In this document: positions 27,139 through 36,220 of the stretch, in pieces
How the letters are laid out: each line of letters opens with the position of its first letter
Numbering within the stretch: position 1 is the first letter of the stretch
Origin: Mobilicoccus caccae
GTDB taxonomy: Bacteria > Actinomycetota > Actinomycetes > Actinomycetales > Dermatophilaceae
Direction: 5' to 3'
DNA length: 64,000 nt
NCBI RefSeq assembly: GCF_030161635.1
Contig: NZ_BSUO01000001.1
Span: 4,073,199-4,137,198 of the forward strand
Notes under the pieces: model-generated
The model's input: the letters and a program-made list of their open reading frames with translations, nothing else
The model's database searches: none
Told to the model about the DNA's origin: nothing
Translations under genes and position numbers: made by a program

Positions 27139-29075
27139 GCCCGACGGCATCGATCCCGGTCACTGTCGGAGGTGGTGGGGGTCTCGACCTCGACGCCCGG
27201 TACGCCCTGCGCGCCCCCGAACCGCTCGCGACGTTCAACCGGGCCGGGTACCTGCGGGCCGCGGACGTGCACGTGGCGATCCGGCTCGCGGCGCTCGCCG
27301 AGGAGACCGACCCCCGCGTGCTCCTCGCCTCCGCGCTGCTCGTGCGGGTGGTGCGCGACGGATCCACCTGCCTCGACCTCGCCACGGGCCATGAGTTGGC
27401 CCCCGAGGTGATCGACGACCCGGATCTGCCGGGCGAACCCGGTGACGTCGGGCAGCGCGACGGGCACGGTGCGGCTCCCGTCGATCGGTTGCCGTGGCCC
27501 GAGGCGGGACCCTGGATGGAGGCCGTCGCGGCGAGTCCCCTGGTGGCGGCCGGTGTGCTGCGGATCGAGGAGGGCCTGCTCTACCTCGACCGCTACTGGG
27601 GTGAGGAACGCAGCGTGTGTGCCGACCTGCTGGCGCGGCGGGAGGTGTCGGCGACGCCGACCGACGAGGACCGGCTCGAACACAGCCTGAGCAGGATCTT
27701 TCCCGACGCCGGACACCGGCAACAGCGTGAGGCGTCGGCGCGTCTGGCCAGGTCGATGACCGGTGTTCTCACCGGTGGCCCCGGCAGTGGCAAGACGACG
27801 ACGGTGGCGGGACTCCTCGCCGTCTTGGCCGATCAGAGCGACGAGCCGTTGCGGATCGCCCTGACCGCGCCCACCGGCAAGGCCGCCGCCCGACTGCAGG
27901 AGGCGGTCGCCGCTGCCTCGGCCGCGTTTCCCGGCGACGCCCGAGCCCGGCTGGAGGGTCTCGAGGCCTCGACGCTGCACCGGTTGCTCGGGTGGCGGCC
28001 GGGATCGCGCACCCGGTTCCGGCACGACCGGAGCAACACGCTCCCGCACGACGTCGTGGTCGTCGACGAGTCGTCGATGCTGTCCCTCACGCTCACCGCG
28101 CGCCTGCTCGAGGCGCTGCGGCCGACGACCCGCCTCGTCCTCGTGGGCGATGCCGACCAGCTCGCCTCGGTCGACGCCGGTGCGGTGCTGGGTGACCTCG
28201 TCGGTGGTCTCGACGGCGGCGGAGACGGCGACGGGCACGGTGATGTTCCTGGTCACGACCCCGGCGACGGTGACGATGACACGCCCGGTCCGGACGGTGA
28301 CCACCGCCCGGTCGCCGAGGTCGTCCGGCTCACCGGGTCGCACCGGTACTCGGGGGCCATCGGTGAGTTGGCGCGCGCCGTCCGTGCCGGCGACACCGAT
28401 GCGGTGCTCGACGTGCTGCGCACGGGCGAGTCCATGCGTCTGGTGGAGGACGAGGACCCGGCGCCCGTTCTCCGGCCGCGGTTGGTCGCGCACGCCACCG
28501 CCGTCCGTGAGGCGGCGCGCGCCGGTGACGGCGACCTCGCCCTGGAGGTCCTCGGACGGCACCGGGTGTTGTGCGTGCACCGGGCGGGGGCCCACGGGGT
28601 GCGGACGTGGAACCGGCGCGTCGAGGGGTGGCTCACCGAGGAGACCGGTGACGGTCTGTACGACCTCATGTACGTGGGTCGCCCGCTGCTCGTCACCACC
28701 AACGACTACGGCCTCGGCCTCTACAACGGAGACACCGGCGTCGTCGTGCAGGGAGAGACGGGCGAGCCGCCGGTGGCCGTCATGGCCGGGTCGTCCGGCA
28801 CGGTAGTGCTGGCCGCCACCCGGTTGTCCGACGTCGAGACCTTGCACGCGATGACCGTGCACAAGGCCCAGGGCAGCGAGGCCGACGACATCACGGTCAT
28901 GCTCCCGCCGGGCGACTCGCCGCTGCTGACACGCGAACTCCTCTACACAGCGGTCACCCGTGCCCGACGCTCGGTCACCGTCGTCGGGTCAGAGGCCACG
29001 GTCCGCGCCGCCCTCGACCGTCGAGCCCGCCGCGCGAGCGGCCTCGCAGCACGCCTGCGCCGACCCTCGGCGTGA
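27135..29075 (+). CDS. recD: Exodeoxyribonuclease V subunit alpha (RecD)
   Basis: The 5'-3' SF1B helicase subunit, 646 residues. Walker A is LTGGPGSGKTT (about 212-222), Walker B is VVVDESSMLS, with GDADQLASV and the C-terminal TVHKAQGSE and LLYTAVTRARRSV. Between the second and third helicase motifs there is an insertion very rich in Gly, Asp, His and Pro (nucleotides about 28205-28310), probably a disordered loop. The start ATG overlaps recB by 4 nt. Confidence 0.95.
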   Translation: MSPTASIPVTVGGGGGLDLDARYALRAPEPLATFNRAGYLRAADVHVAIRLAALAEETDPRVLLASALLVRVVRDGSTCLDLATGHELAPEVIDDPDLPGEPGDVGQRDGHGAAPVDRLPWPEAGPWMEAVAASPLVAAGVLRIEEGLLYLDRYWGEERSVCADLLARREVSATPTDEDRLEHSLSRIFPDAGHRQQREASARLARSMTGVLTGGPGSGKTTTVAGLLAVLADQSDEPLRIALTAPTGKAAARLQEAVAAASAAFPGDARARLEGLEASTLHRLLGWRPGSRTRFRHDRSNTLPHDVVVVDESSMLSLTLTARLLEALRPTTRLVLVGDADQLASVDAGAVLGDLVGGLDGGGDGDGHGDVPGHDPGDGDDDTPGPDGDHRPVAEVVRLTGSHRYSGAIGELARAVRAGDTDAVLDVLRTGESMRLVEDEDPAPVLRPRLVAHATAVREAARAGDGDLALEVLGRHRVLCVHRAGAHGVRTWNRRVEGWLTEETGDGLYDLMYVGRPLLVTTNDYGLGLYNGDTGVVVQGETGEPPVAVMAGSSGTVVLAATRLSDVETLHAMTVHKAQGSEADDITVMLPPGDSPLLTRELLYTAVTRARRSVTVVGSEATVRAALDRRARRASGLAARLRRPSA

Positions 29076-29129
29076 CCGGGCTGTCGTCGTCACCGAACCA
29101 AAGAGACGGCCGCTATCGAAGGAGTGAAC

Positions 29130-29750
29130 GTGTCGATGAAGAAGACGGTTCTGGCAGGAACGCTGCTCGCCGCGGTGAGCGTCGTCGGCGGATGCGGCAC
29201 CACTCCCGAGGCCCCTGCGGTCGCCGCGTCGCCGCCGGGCGCGGGCAACCTCTCCGGTTCCGCATCAGCTCCGATGCCGACCCTGTCCTCCGACTACCCC
29301 ACTTTCACCTCCGTGAAAGAGCTTGCTCAGGCGTCCCAACTGATCGTGCGAGGAAAGGTCGTCTCCGGTCCCAAGAAGGCGGACGAGGCATCACAGGTCG
29401 GCGGCAACTCGGAGAACGACATTCCCAGCGTCGTCTACGAGGTCGCTGTCGACAAGGTCTACAAGGGTGATGCGGTGGATCGGATTCACGTGATCCAACC
29501 CGATCAGACGCGCGTCACCCTCTCGGAGAAGAAGACACCGCTGACAGCTGGTCGCTCGGTCCTCCTCTTCCTCAACGATCCGGGCGTGACCTTCGAGGGG
29601 TTGTCGGTCCACTCGACGTACGGGAACGACCAGGGATACGTCTCACTCACGGGCTCGCCCACCGACCCCAAGCCTGTCGGGCAGCAGGAATCCGTCCCTC
29701 TGCCCGCGACGCTGGCCGAACTCGAGCGGGAGATCTCCGGGGCGGGGTGA
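29130..29750 (+). CDS. Putative lipoprotein of unknown function
   Basis: An N-terminal SMKKTVLAG followed by a hydrophobic stretch and lipobox VVGGC marks a lipidated, surface-anchored protein of about 206 residues. After a Ser/Ala/Pro linker comes a folded domain with VRGKVVSGPKK, YEVAVDKVYKGD and RSVLLFLNDPG, the pattern of a small beta-barrel (OB-like) module I have seen in actinobacterial lipoproteins but cannot name. GTG 29130 is preferred because GGAG ends 6 nt upstream; GTG 29124 and ATG 29136 are alternatives. The A/T content is slightly higher than its neighbours. Confidence 0.6.
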   Translation: MSMKKTVLAGTLLAAVSVVGGCGTTPEAPAVAASPPGAGNLSGSASAPMPTLSSDYPTFTSVKELAQASQLIVRGKVVSGPKKADEASQVGGNSENDIPSVVYEVAVDKVYKGDAVDRIHVIQPDQTRVTLSEKKTPLTAGRSVLLFLNDPGVTFEGLSVHSTYGNDQGYVSLTGSPTDPKPVGQQESVPLPATLAELEREISGAG

Positions 29751-29801
29751 GCATCGCCTCCCTCGAACCCGCCCACCGTCGGCGTGATCGGGCAACCCCG
29801 G

Positions 29802-30808
29802 TCAGCAGACGCGGGTCTTGGGTGCGCGTTCGGCGGTCTTGCCCGGGTCGCGTTCGGAGACGCCCGACAGCGCCGCGTCGATGCGCTGCATGATCGACTC
29901 CTCCAGCTTCACCCCGACGGCCTTGACGTTCTCTTCGAGCTGTTCGGGGCGGGAGGCGCCGACGAGCGCGGCGGCGACGTTGTCGTTCTGCAGCACCCAC
30001 GCGATGGCGAGGGCAGGCATGGAGAGCCCGGCGTCGGCGGCGATCGGCTTGAGTTCCTGCACGGCCGTGAGTACCCGCTCGTTCATGAAGTCGCCCATGG
30101 AGCCACCGGCCTCCTCGTGCGCGGCGCGCGTTCCCTCCTTCGGAGCCTGGCCGGGTTCGTACTTGCCCGAGAGCACCCCCTGGGCCATCGGGCTCCACAC
30201 GATCTGGGAGATGCCCAGCTCACGGCAGGTCGGCACGACCTCGTCCTCGATGACCCGCCACAGCATCGAGTACTGCGGCTGGGAGCTGATGAGCTGGAAC
30301 CCGAGCTCCTGGGCGTACCGGTGCCCCCGCGGATCTGCTCGGCCGTCCATTCGCTGACGCCGATGTAGAGGGCCTTGCCGGAGCGGACGACGTCGGCGAA
30401 CGCCTGCATCGTCTCCTCCAACGGAGTCTCGGTGTCGAACCGGTGAGCCTGGTAGAGGTCGACGTAGTCGGTCTGCAGGCGCGTCAAGGAGCCGTTGATC
30501 GACTCCAGGATGTGCTTGCGGGACAGGCCGGTGTCGTTCTTTCCGGCCGGGCCGGTGGGCCAGTAGACCTTGGTGAAGATCTCGAGCGATTCGCGACGCT
30601 CGCCCTTGAGTGCCTCGCCGAGAACGCTCTCGGCCTTGGTGTTCGCGTACACGTCGGCGGTGTCGAAGGTGGAGATCCCGAGGTCGAGCGCCGCCCGCAC
30701 ACACCGGGTGGCCACCTCGTTCTCCACCTGTGAGCCGTGGGTCAGCCAGTTGCCGTAGGTGATCTCACTGATCTTGAGTCCGCTGTCGCCGAGGTATCGG
30801 AATTCCAT
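29802..30808 (-). CDS. Aldo/keto reductase (frameshift as read)
   Basis: A cytoplasmic NADPH-dependent oxidoreductase of the AKR family resembling potassium-channel beta-subunit/YghZ types. The N-terminal half has FDTADVYANTKAESVLG (catalytic Asp/Tyr), IFTKVYWP and YVDLYQAHRFD; it breaks after EQIRGG. One base added to the five-C run at 30324-30328 continues as HRYAQELGFQLISSQPQYSML, then IVWSPMAQGVLSGKY and AALVGASRPEQLEEN. The restored 335 residues match the family. It is convergent with the preceding lipoprotein gene. Substrate unknown. Confidence 0.85.
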
Positions 30809-30907
30809 GGCCCCAGGTTAGGAGCCCGGGCATGGATCCACCTGTCGAGGCAGGAGATTCGATCCTTCATGGCCACGTGTCGGCCCGTGCGTCGGCGCGG
30901 GCCCGCC

Positions 30908-30920
30908 TACCCTGGCTGAC
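30908..30920 (+). promoter_or_regulatory. Putative leaderless promoter of the capA-like gene
   Basis: TACCCT (30908-30913), a TAnnnT-type -10 box, ends 7 nt before the ATG at 30921, with no ribosome-binding site. Confidence 0.4.
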
Positions 30921-32096
30921 ATGCCCCACGCACTCCGGCCGCGCGTTCGTGTTCCGCTGTGCGGAGTGCCCCTGCTGGCGGCACTGACGGTCGCAGGATG
31001 CGCGAGTGCCCCGCCGCCCGCCTCCGACGACTCCGCACCCGAGGCATCGCCCGGCCCCGCGCAGAGTTCGGCATCGGCGTCCGCATCACCCTCGACCTCG
31101 TCCCCGCCGTCGCCGGCGAACCCCCGGCAGATCACCCTGGCCTTCGCCGGGGACGTGCACTTCGAGCGACAGCTCGCCCCTCTCCTGCGGGACGGCAAGG
31201 ACGAGTGGGCGACGCGGCTGCCCGAGCTGGCGGCAGCGGACTTCGCGATGGTCAACCTCGAGACGGCACTGACCGAGCGCGGCTCGCCGGCCGCCAAGAC
31301 CTACACCTTCCGCGCGCCACCGGCCGCGCTCGACGTGCTGTCCAGCGCCGGCGTCGACGCGGTGTCGATGGCCAACAACCACGCCGCCGACTACGGACGG
31401 ACGGGGATCGAGGACACCCTCGCCGCCATCGCGAAGAGTCCGATCCCCGTCGCCGGATTCGGCAAGGACGAGAGCGCGGCCTACGCCCCGGTGTCCGTCG
31501 ACGTCCAGGGGGTCCGGGTCGGGATCGTGGCGGCGACGGAGATCGCCGAGGAGACGTACGCGAACCACTCCGCCGGCCCCGACAAGCCGGGCGTCGCCCA
31601 GAACGTCGAACGCGACCGGTTCACGCGCGCGGCGACGGAGGCCGTGCGCGACCACGACCTCGTCGTCGCCTACATGCACTGGGGCACCGAGGGCTCCACC
31701 TGCCCCAACGAGCGGCAGGTCGAGACGGCGCGGGTGCTCGGGGACGCCGGGGTCGACGTGATCGTCGGCACCCACGCCCACCGTCCGCAGGGGTCGGGAT
31801 GGACCGGGCGGACCTTCGTCGGCTACGGGACCGGCAACTTCGTCTGGTACAACGCGAGCCCCGGATCCCGCTCCTCGGGTGTGTTGTCGGTCTCAGTCGA
31901 CGCGGACTCCGTCCGGGCCCGCAAGAACGGCCAGGACCCCCGCACCTCGGTCGTGAAGGCCTACGAGTGGGCGCCGAAGATCATCTCCGGCGGTGGGGTC
32001 CCGCAGGATCCGACGGCCTCGCGAGCTGCGGTGACGCAGGCGGCCGACGCGGCGAAGCGCTGCTCCGGCCTGGCCCAGGAGCCGGGCTCGGGCTGA
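30921..32096 (+). CDS. CapA-family metallophosphatase-like lipoprotein
   Basis: A 391-residue exported protein: signal peptide with lipobox TVAGC, a long Ser/Ala/Pro linker, then the CapA (PGA_cap) domain from about residue 70, related to metallophosphoesterases. Metal-site motifs visible are FAGDVHFE, MVNLETAL, MANNHAADYG, MHWGTE and VGTHAHRPQG. In bacilli CapA takes part in poly-gamma-glutamate synthesis and anchoring; actinobacterial relatives are widespread and largely uncharacterised. No capB or capC is adjacent, so the polyglutamate role is not supported here. Confidence 0.8.
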   Translation: MPHALRPRVRVPLCGVPLLAALTVAGCASAPPPASDDSAPEASPGPAQSSASASASPSTSSPPSPANPRQITLAFAGDVHFERQLAPLLRDGKDEWATRLPELAAADFAMVNLETALTERGSPAAKTYTFRAPPAALDVLSSAGVDAVSMANNHAADYGRTGIEDTLAAIAKSPIPVAGFGKDESAAYAPVSVDVQGVRVGIVAATEIAEETYANHSAGPDKPGVAQNVERDRFTRAATEAVRDHDLVVAYMHWGTEGSTCPNERQVETARVLGDAGVDVIVGTHAHRPQGSGWTGRTFVGYGTGNFVWYNASPGSRSSGVLSVSVDADSVRARKNGQDPRTSVVKAYEWAPKIISGGGVPQDPTASRAAVTQAADAAKRCSGLAQEPGSG

Positions 32097-32186
32097 CGCC
32101 GACGTGCAACTGACGCGCATCCAGGTGGTGTCCAGTAATCCTCCAGCAAGTCGACTCACCATGCGAGAGGCGTCGATCGGAGAATC

Positions 32187-33350
32187 ATGTTCAGCCTGAC
32201 CAGTACCACTTTCGTCCTGCTCCTACGCGTCGCGCTGGTCGTCGCCGTGCTCTGGATCGTGATCCGCTGGGGGAAGGCGGCTCAGACCAGCGTGCTGGCC
32301 GTGCTGCGGCGGCTCGTCGCGCTCGCCGTCGTCATGCTGCTGGCCGTGCTCAACGTGCTCATGCCGATCAACGCCGAATACGGCTGGTACTCCACGTGGG
32401 ACGAGGTGTGGACCGACCTGTCGGGCGAGCCGATCCCGACCGTGCCGGCCGCACAGACCGTCGGTGGCGCACCGGCCGCCGCCGCCAAGGCCTCGGTCGG
32501 CCCGAGTCCGCTGCAGTCGCTGCCCACCTCGGAGCGCGACCGGCTGCCGCTCTCCCTCACCCCGACCACCAACGGCGGGTATCAGACCTTCACCGTCAAA
32601 GGCCCCAAGAGCGGGTTCTCCAGTGATGTGACCGTGTGGTTCCCGCCCGGTTACAGCGAGGACCGCGCCATGTCCTACCCGGTGCTCGAGGTCTATCACG
32701 GGTTCCTTCCCGCTCCGCTGGCCACCTTCCGCGTCTTCCACCTCGACGAGACCCTCGAGAAGTTGGCGCTGGAGAAGCAGATGAAGCTGCCGATCGTCGT
32801 CATCCCGCACTGGGCCCCGAACAAGCTCGACACGGAGTGCGTCGACGGCGGCGGCAAGAACCCGGCGGTGGAGACCTGGCTGACCAAGGACATCCCGGAG
32901 TGGGTGTACCGCAACTTCCGGGTCGACTCGGCGCGTGAGTCGTGGGCGACGTTCGGGTACAGCGCCGGCGGCTGGTGCTCGATGATGTCGACGATGCTGC
33001 ACCCGACCACGTACAGCGCGGCGATCTCCCTCGGTGGCTACGCCCGTCCGAGGATGGACCCGCCGTACGTGCCCTTCGGACCCAAGAGCCCGGAGGCGCG
33101 CCGCTACGACCTCGTGGCGCTGGCGCAGAAGAAGCCGCCGTCGGTGGCGTTGTGGACACTGACCTCGGCGCAGGACCCGTCGTCGGAGAAGACGACGACC
33201 GCGCTGGTCAAGAGCGCTCAGCCGCCGTTGTCGGTCACCCCGACCCGGTTGACCGAGGGCAGCCACCGGGCGGAGGTCTGGGGCCCCTACATCGAACCCT
33301 CGCTGCGCTGGCTGGCGACGACCAGTTCAGGGTTCGCTCCGGCGAACTGA
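32187..33350 (+). CDS. Membrane-anchored esterase, antigen 85/esterase D-like
   Basis: A 387-residue protein with two hydrophobic segments in the first 60 residues, separated by a short basic loop, then an alpha/beta-hydrolase domain probably facing outside. The nucleophile elbow is GYSAGGWC (G-x-S-x-G); upstream are YPVLEVYHGF and IVVIPHWAPN, and GSHRAEVW supplies the likely catalytic His. The layout matches the putative esterase family that includes mycolyltransferases, but acyl specificity is unknown. GGAG precedes the ATG by 5 nt. Confidence 0.8.
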   Translation: MFSLTSTTFVLLLRVALVVAVLWIVIRWGKAAQTSVLAVLRRLVALAVVMLLAVLNVLMPINAEYGWYSTWDEVWTDLSGEPIPTVPAAQTVGGAPAAAAKASVGPSPLQSLPTSERDRLPLSLTPTTNGGYQTFTVKGPKSGFSSDVTVWFPPGYSEDRAMSYPVLEVYHGFLPAPLATFRVFHLDETLEKLALEKQMKLPIVVIPHWAPNKLDTECVDGGGKNPAVETWLTKDIPEWVYRNFRVDSARESWATFGYSAGGWCSMMSTMLHPTTYSAAISLGGYARPRMDPPYVPFGPKSPEARRYDLVALAQKKPPSVALWTLTSAQDPSSEKTTTALVKSAQPPLSVTPTRLTEGSHRAEVWGPYIEPSLRWLATTSSGFAPAN

Positions 33351-33473
33351 CCCGCGTCGTCCACAGCGGCAGGACCGAGGCCCACTCGTCCACCGCCGCT
33401 CGGCCCGACCTCCCACCGGCCGCTCACACCCGCTGGACTTCGTTCGTCGCTGACGGACGAGCGGGTGGGAGAC

Positions 33474-33791
33474 ATGACGCAGATCGGGACAGGAGGCGGC
33501 GGATTCGCCGTCGACACGAACGCGGTCCGGGTGGCGGCCGACGGTCTGGCGCAGTGCGCGCAGACCGTCGCCGCGGGCCGTCGGTGCGCGCAGGTGGCCG
33601 GGCTGGGTGAGGCCGAGAACGTCGCGGAGGCCATGCGCACCTTCTCCGCCGCCTGGGAGACGGCGCTGACGCAGTGGCAGCAGAGCCTCAGCGGGTACTC
33701 GGCGGTGGTCGCGCGGGCAGGCGCGACGATGGCCGAGGCGGAGCAGCAGCGGGCGGCCACGTGGTCGGGCATGGGCGGTCAGGTGCCGTGA
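33474..33791 (+). CDS. WXG100-like small helical protein
   Basis: A 105-residue, Ala/Gln-rich, mostly helical protein. The two predicted helices (about residues 15-60 and 62-100) are separated near AAWETALTQW, where WXG100 proteins have their turn. A strict W-x-G is missing. Such small proteins are secreted as dimers by type VII (ESX) systems or act as partners of larger substrates. The GTGA overlap with the next gene couples the two, and the next product begins with a better WXG domain. Secretion is inferred; no ESX core genes are visible here. Confidence 0.55.
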   Translation: MTQIGTGGGGFAVDTNAVRVAADGLAQCAQTVAAGRRCAQVAGLGEAENVAEAMRTFSAAWETALTQWQQSLSGYSAVVARAGATMAEAEQQRAATWSGMGGQVP

Positions 33792-35412
33792 CCGACCAGA
33801 TCAGATCGCCCGTCATCCCGGTCTTCTCACCGTTCCCGGCCGAGTCGTTCACCATCACGGCCGACCCGGCGATGATCCGATCCTCCGTGGAGCCGTACCG
33901 CCGGTTCGCGACCGTCGCCGCCGACGCCGTCGAGAACCTCGCGACGCTGAGCGTCGACTCGTGGGTCGGCGCTGAGGGCGACTTGTACCGCGAGCGACGA
34001 ACCGCGTTCTCACCGACGATGGCGCGTGCTCAGGGCACGTACGCGACGGTCTGCAGCCAACTGCTGCAGTTCGCCGACACCGTCGAGGCGTTGAAGCGAC
34101 GCATGGACGCGCTCCGCGGGACCGCCGAGGCGACGTATCGGGCGGGTGTCTCCGACCATGCCGCCGGCGACGCGATCAGTCGCGGATCGATCACTCTCGA
34201 CGCCGGGTACACGGGTCCTGAACAGCAGTGGTTGCAGCACCTGACGGAGGTGCGGGCGATCCACGCCGAGCTGCTGGCGGCGTCCACAGCCACCGCAGCA
34301 GCCATCGCGGCGGCGCCACCTCCACCGCCGATCCCCGAAGTGTCCGCCCTTGCCAGCTCGGCGGAGACTCACGACCTGCTCCCACCCGTGGTGACGCACC
34401 GATGGACCGGTGATGCCGACGCTGCCCTCACGTGGGCCTTCGCTCTCGGCGAGAAGGGCATCAAGGTGGAGTCGGAGGAGCTCGAAGACGGCCGGATCAG
34501 GCTCCGGGTGATCGACGAGGCGGGCGTCGGGGTTGCTGCGAGCGGCGGTCAGCGATCCAAACTCAAGACCGGTCCGGGCAAGGCCACGGCTGGGGTCGAC
34601 GCCGGGATCGGGGGGTCCTTTCAAGAGGCCTCGGCGTCGTCGTGGACATGGAGAAGGACGACCTCGTGCCGTATTTGGCGCGGTTGCTGGCCTCATCAGG
34701 GGATCCGGCGTCGTTCGTCCCCCCAGAGAGCGTGAACGTGGGCGCGCTCATCGAAGGCAAGAGTCGGATCAGTGCGCACGCCGAGGGCGAGGCCCCTGGT
34801 CTGTTCGGTGCCGAGGCCGAGGCGGAGATCGAGTCGTCGGTCCGGGCTGAACTGATGGCGGACGGCTCCAGCGTGACCACGATGAAGTTGGCAGGCGCTG
34901 TCGAGGTCGGGGAGAAGGCGGACCCCATCCTGTCCCCCGTCCTCGAGAAGCTGCCGTCCGTGGGCAAGTGGAAGCTCGACTCGGTGTCGGGTTTCGAGGA
35001 CGTGATGGGCGTGAACACCGCAGCCGTCGGCATCGCGGCAGCCGCGGCGGTGACGCTGCGGACCCGTCCCGACGGGTCCGCGACCCTCGAGCGGTCGGTG
35101 CGCACGCAGAAGGCCGGCGATGACCTCATCGACGAGAAGCAGCGCGTCAGGGTGGTCTCGCCTGGCGAGGCGGCAGCGATCAAGAACGACCTCGACAACG
35201 GAGACGTCCAAGGAGCCTCGGAGAAGCTGTGGGACATCGCCACCGACGTCAGCGGCCATGACACGGAGAGACGGGAGCTGAAGTACAAGGTCACGAGCGA
35301 GGGGGAGTACGGCGCCGAGGGCTCGGTGGGTGCGGGGGCCAAGGCCTCCGCCGAGGCATCGGCCGGCTACCGCAAGGAGGAGCTCGTGTCGGTGAACGGG
35401 GTGGCGCGGTGA
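33788..35412 (+). CDS. Large WXG-domain protein with Gly/Ala-rich C-terminal half (frameshift as read)
   Basis: A likely type VII secretion substrate of about 541 residues. Residues 28-175 form a helical hairpin with W-x-G at 59-61 (DSWVGAEGDLYR), the WXG100 signature. A Pro-rich hinge (177-184) leads to a beta-rich region (205-275). The frame breaks after GIGG; one base added to the six-G run at 34610-34615 continues into about 265 residues of alternating small and charged residues (AEGEAPGLFGAEAEAEIE; GSVGAGAKASAEASAGYRK). I recognise no enzyme or toxin domain there; the alternation hints at amphipathic strands. No clear immunity gene follows. Confidence 0.6.
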
Positions 35413-35487
35413 CTCCGGTCGTGGCCGATGCCGATCCCCTCCGAGGCCCGACCAGGGACGTCGATGGCAGGTCCTGAGGCGCTGATC

Positions 35488-35504
35488 AGCCCGGGGGCCG
35501 GGCT
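35488..35504 (+). terminator. Hairpin after the WXG pair
   Basis: A 7-bp G/C stem (35488-35494 with 35498-35504) with a 3-nt loop, 76 bases downstream of the WXG-partner stop and upstream of the acetyltransferase gene. Confidence 0.35.
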
Positions 35505-35524
35505 GCTCTGACAGGATCGCGGAC

Positions 35525-36220
35525 ATGGGGACCAACGAGTTCGGGCAGCCCGTCGGCCGCGAGGTGTCGTGGGTGCCGCCCGAGCCGCTCGCGATGCTCA
35601 CCGCCACCGGGCGGACCGTCGCGGTCGCGCCGCTGACTCCCGAGCACGCCGAGGGCATGTGGGAGGCGCTGGGTCCGGACCCCTCGCAGTGGACCTACAT
35701 GCCGTCGGACCCGCCGCACGACGTCGAGGACATGCGTCGCGTCATCGACGGTTACCTCCGGACGGAGGGCTGGATGCCGCACGTCATCACCGATCCCGAC
35801 GGTGCGGTGCTGGGGATGGGCGGCTACCTGCGGGTGCAACCGCGGCTCGGTTCCGCCGAGATCGGGTTCATCAGCTACGGCGGTCGGTTGCGGCGGAGCG
35901 TCGCCGCCACCGAGGCGATGACCCTGTTCGCCAGTCACGTCTTCGACTCCGGCTATCGACGCTACGAATGGAAGTGCGACGCGCTCAACTCGGCCTCGCG
36001 CGCCGCCGCCCTGCGCCTGGGGTTCCGGTTCGAGGGAGTGTGGCGCAACGCGCTCGTCTACAAGGGCCGCAACCGCGACACTGCCTGGTATGCCATGACC
36101 GACGACGACTGGCGCCGACTTCGACCCGCCCACGAGGCATGGTTGGAGACGGCGACGGACGACGGACAGGCGTTCCGGCTGTCGGAGGCCACCGCGGCAC
36201 TGTGGGAGGAGACACCATGA
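35525..36220 (+). CDS. GNAT-family N-acetyltransferase (RimJ/RimL-like)
   Basis: A 231-residue acetyltransferase. The acetyl-CoA-binding core lies at about 95-150 and the C-terminal NSASRAAALRLGFRFEGVWRNALVYKGRNRDTAWYAM-type region (split here as NSASRAAALRLGFRFEG and NRDTAWYAM) is typical of RimJ/RimL and ribosomal-protein acetyltransferase relatives. Substrate unknown. CAGGAT ends 7 nt before the ATG. The stop overlaps the next ATG by 4 nt, linking it with the CaiB-like gene. Confidence 0.85.
   Translation: MGTNEFGQPVGREVSWVPPEPLAMLTATGRTVAVAPLTPEHAEGMWEALGPDPSQWTYMPSDPPHDVEDMRRVIDGYLRTEGWMPHVITDPDGAVLGMGGYLRVQPRLGSAEIGFISYGGRLRRSVAATEAMTLFASHVFDSGYRRYEWKCDALNSASRAAALRLGFRFEGVWRNALVYKGRNRDTAWYAMTDDDWRRLRPAHEAWLETATDDGQAFRLSEATAALWEETP

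Noticed and set aside
33788-36220. Acetyltransferase gene as immunity partner of the WXG protein
   Set aside because: It is a normal RimJ/RimL-like enzyme, separated by a hairpin and with its own promoter-like box, and coupled instead to the CoA-transferase gene.
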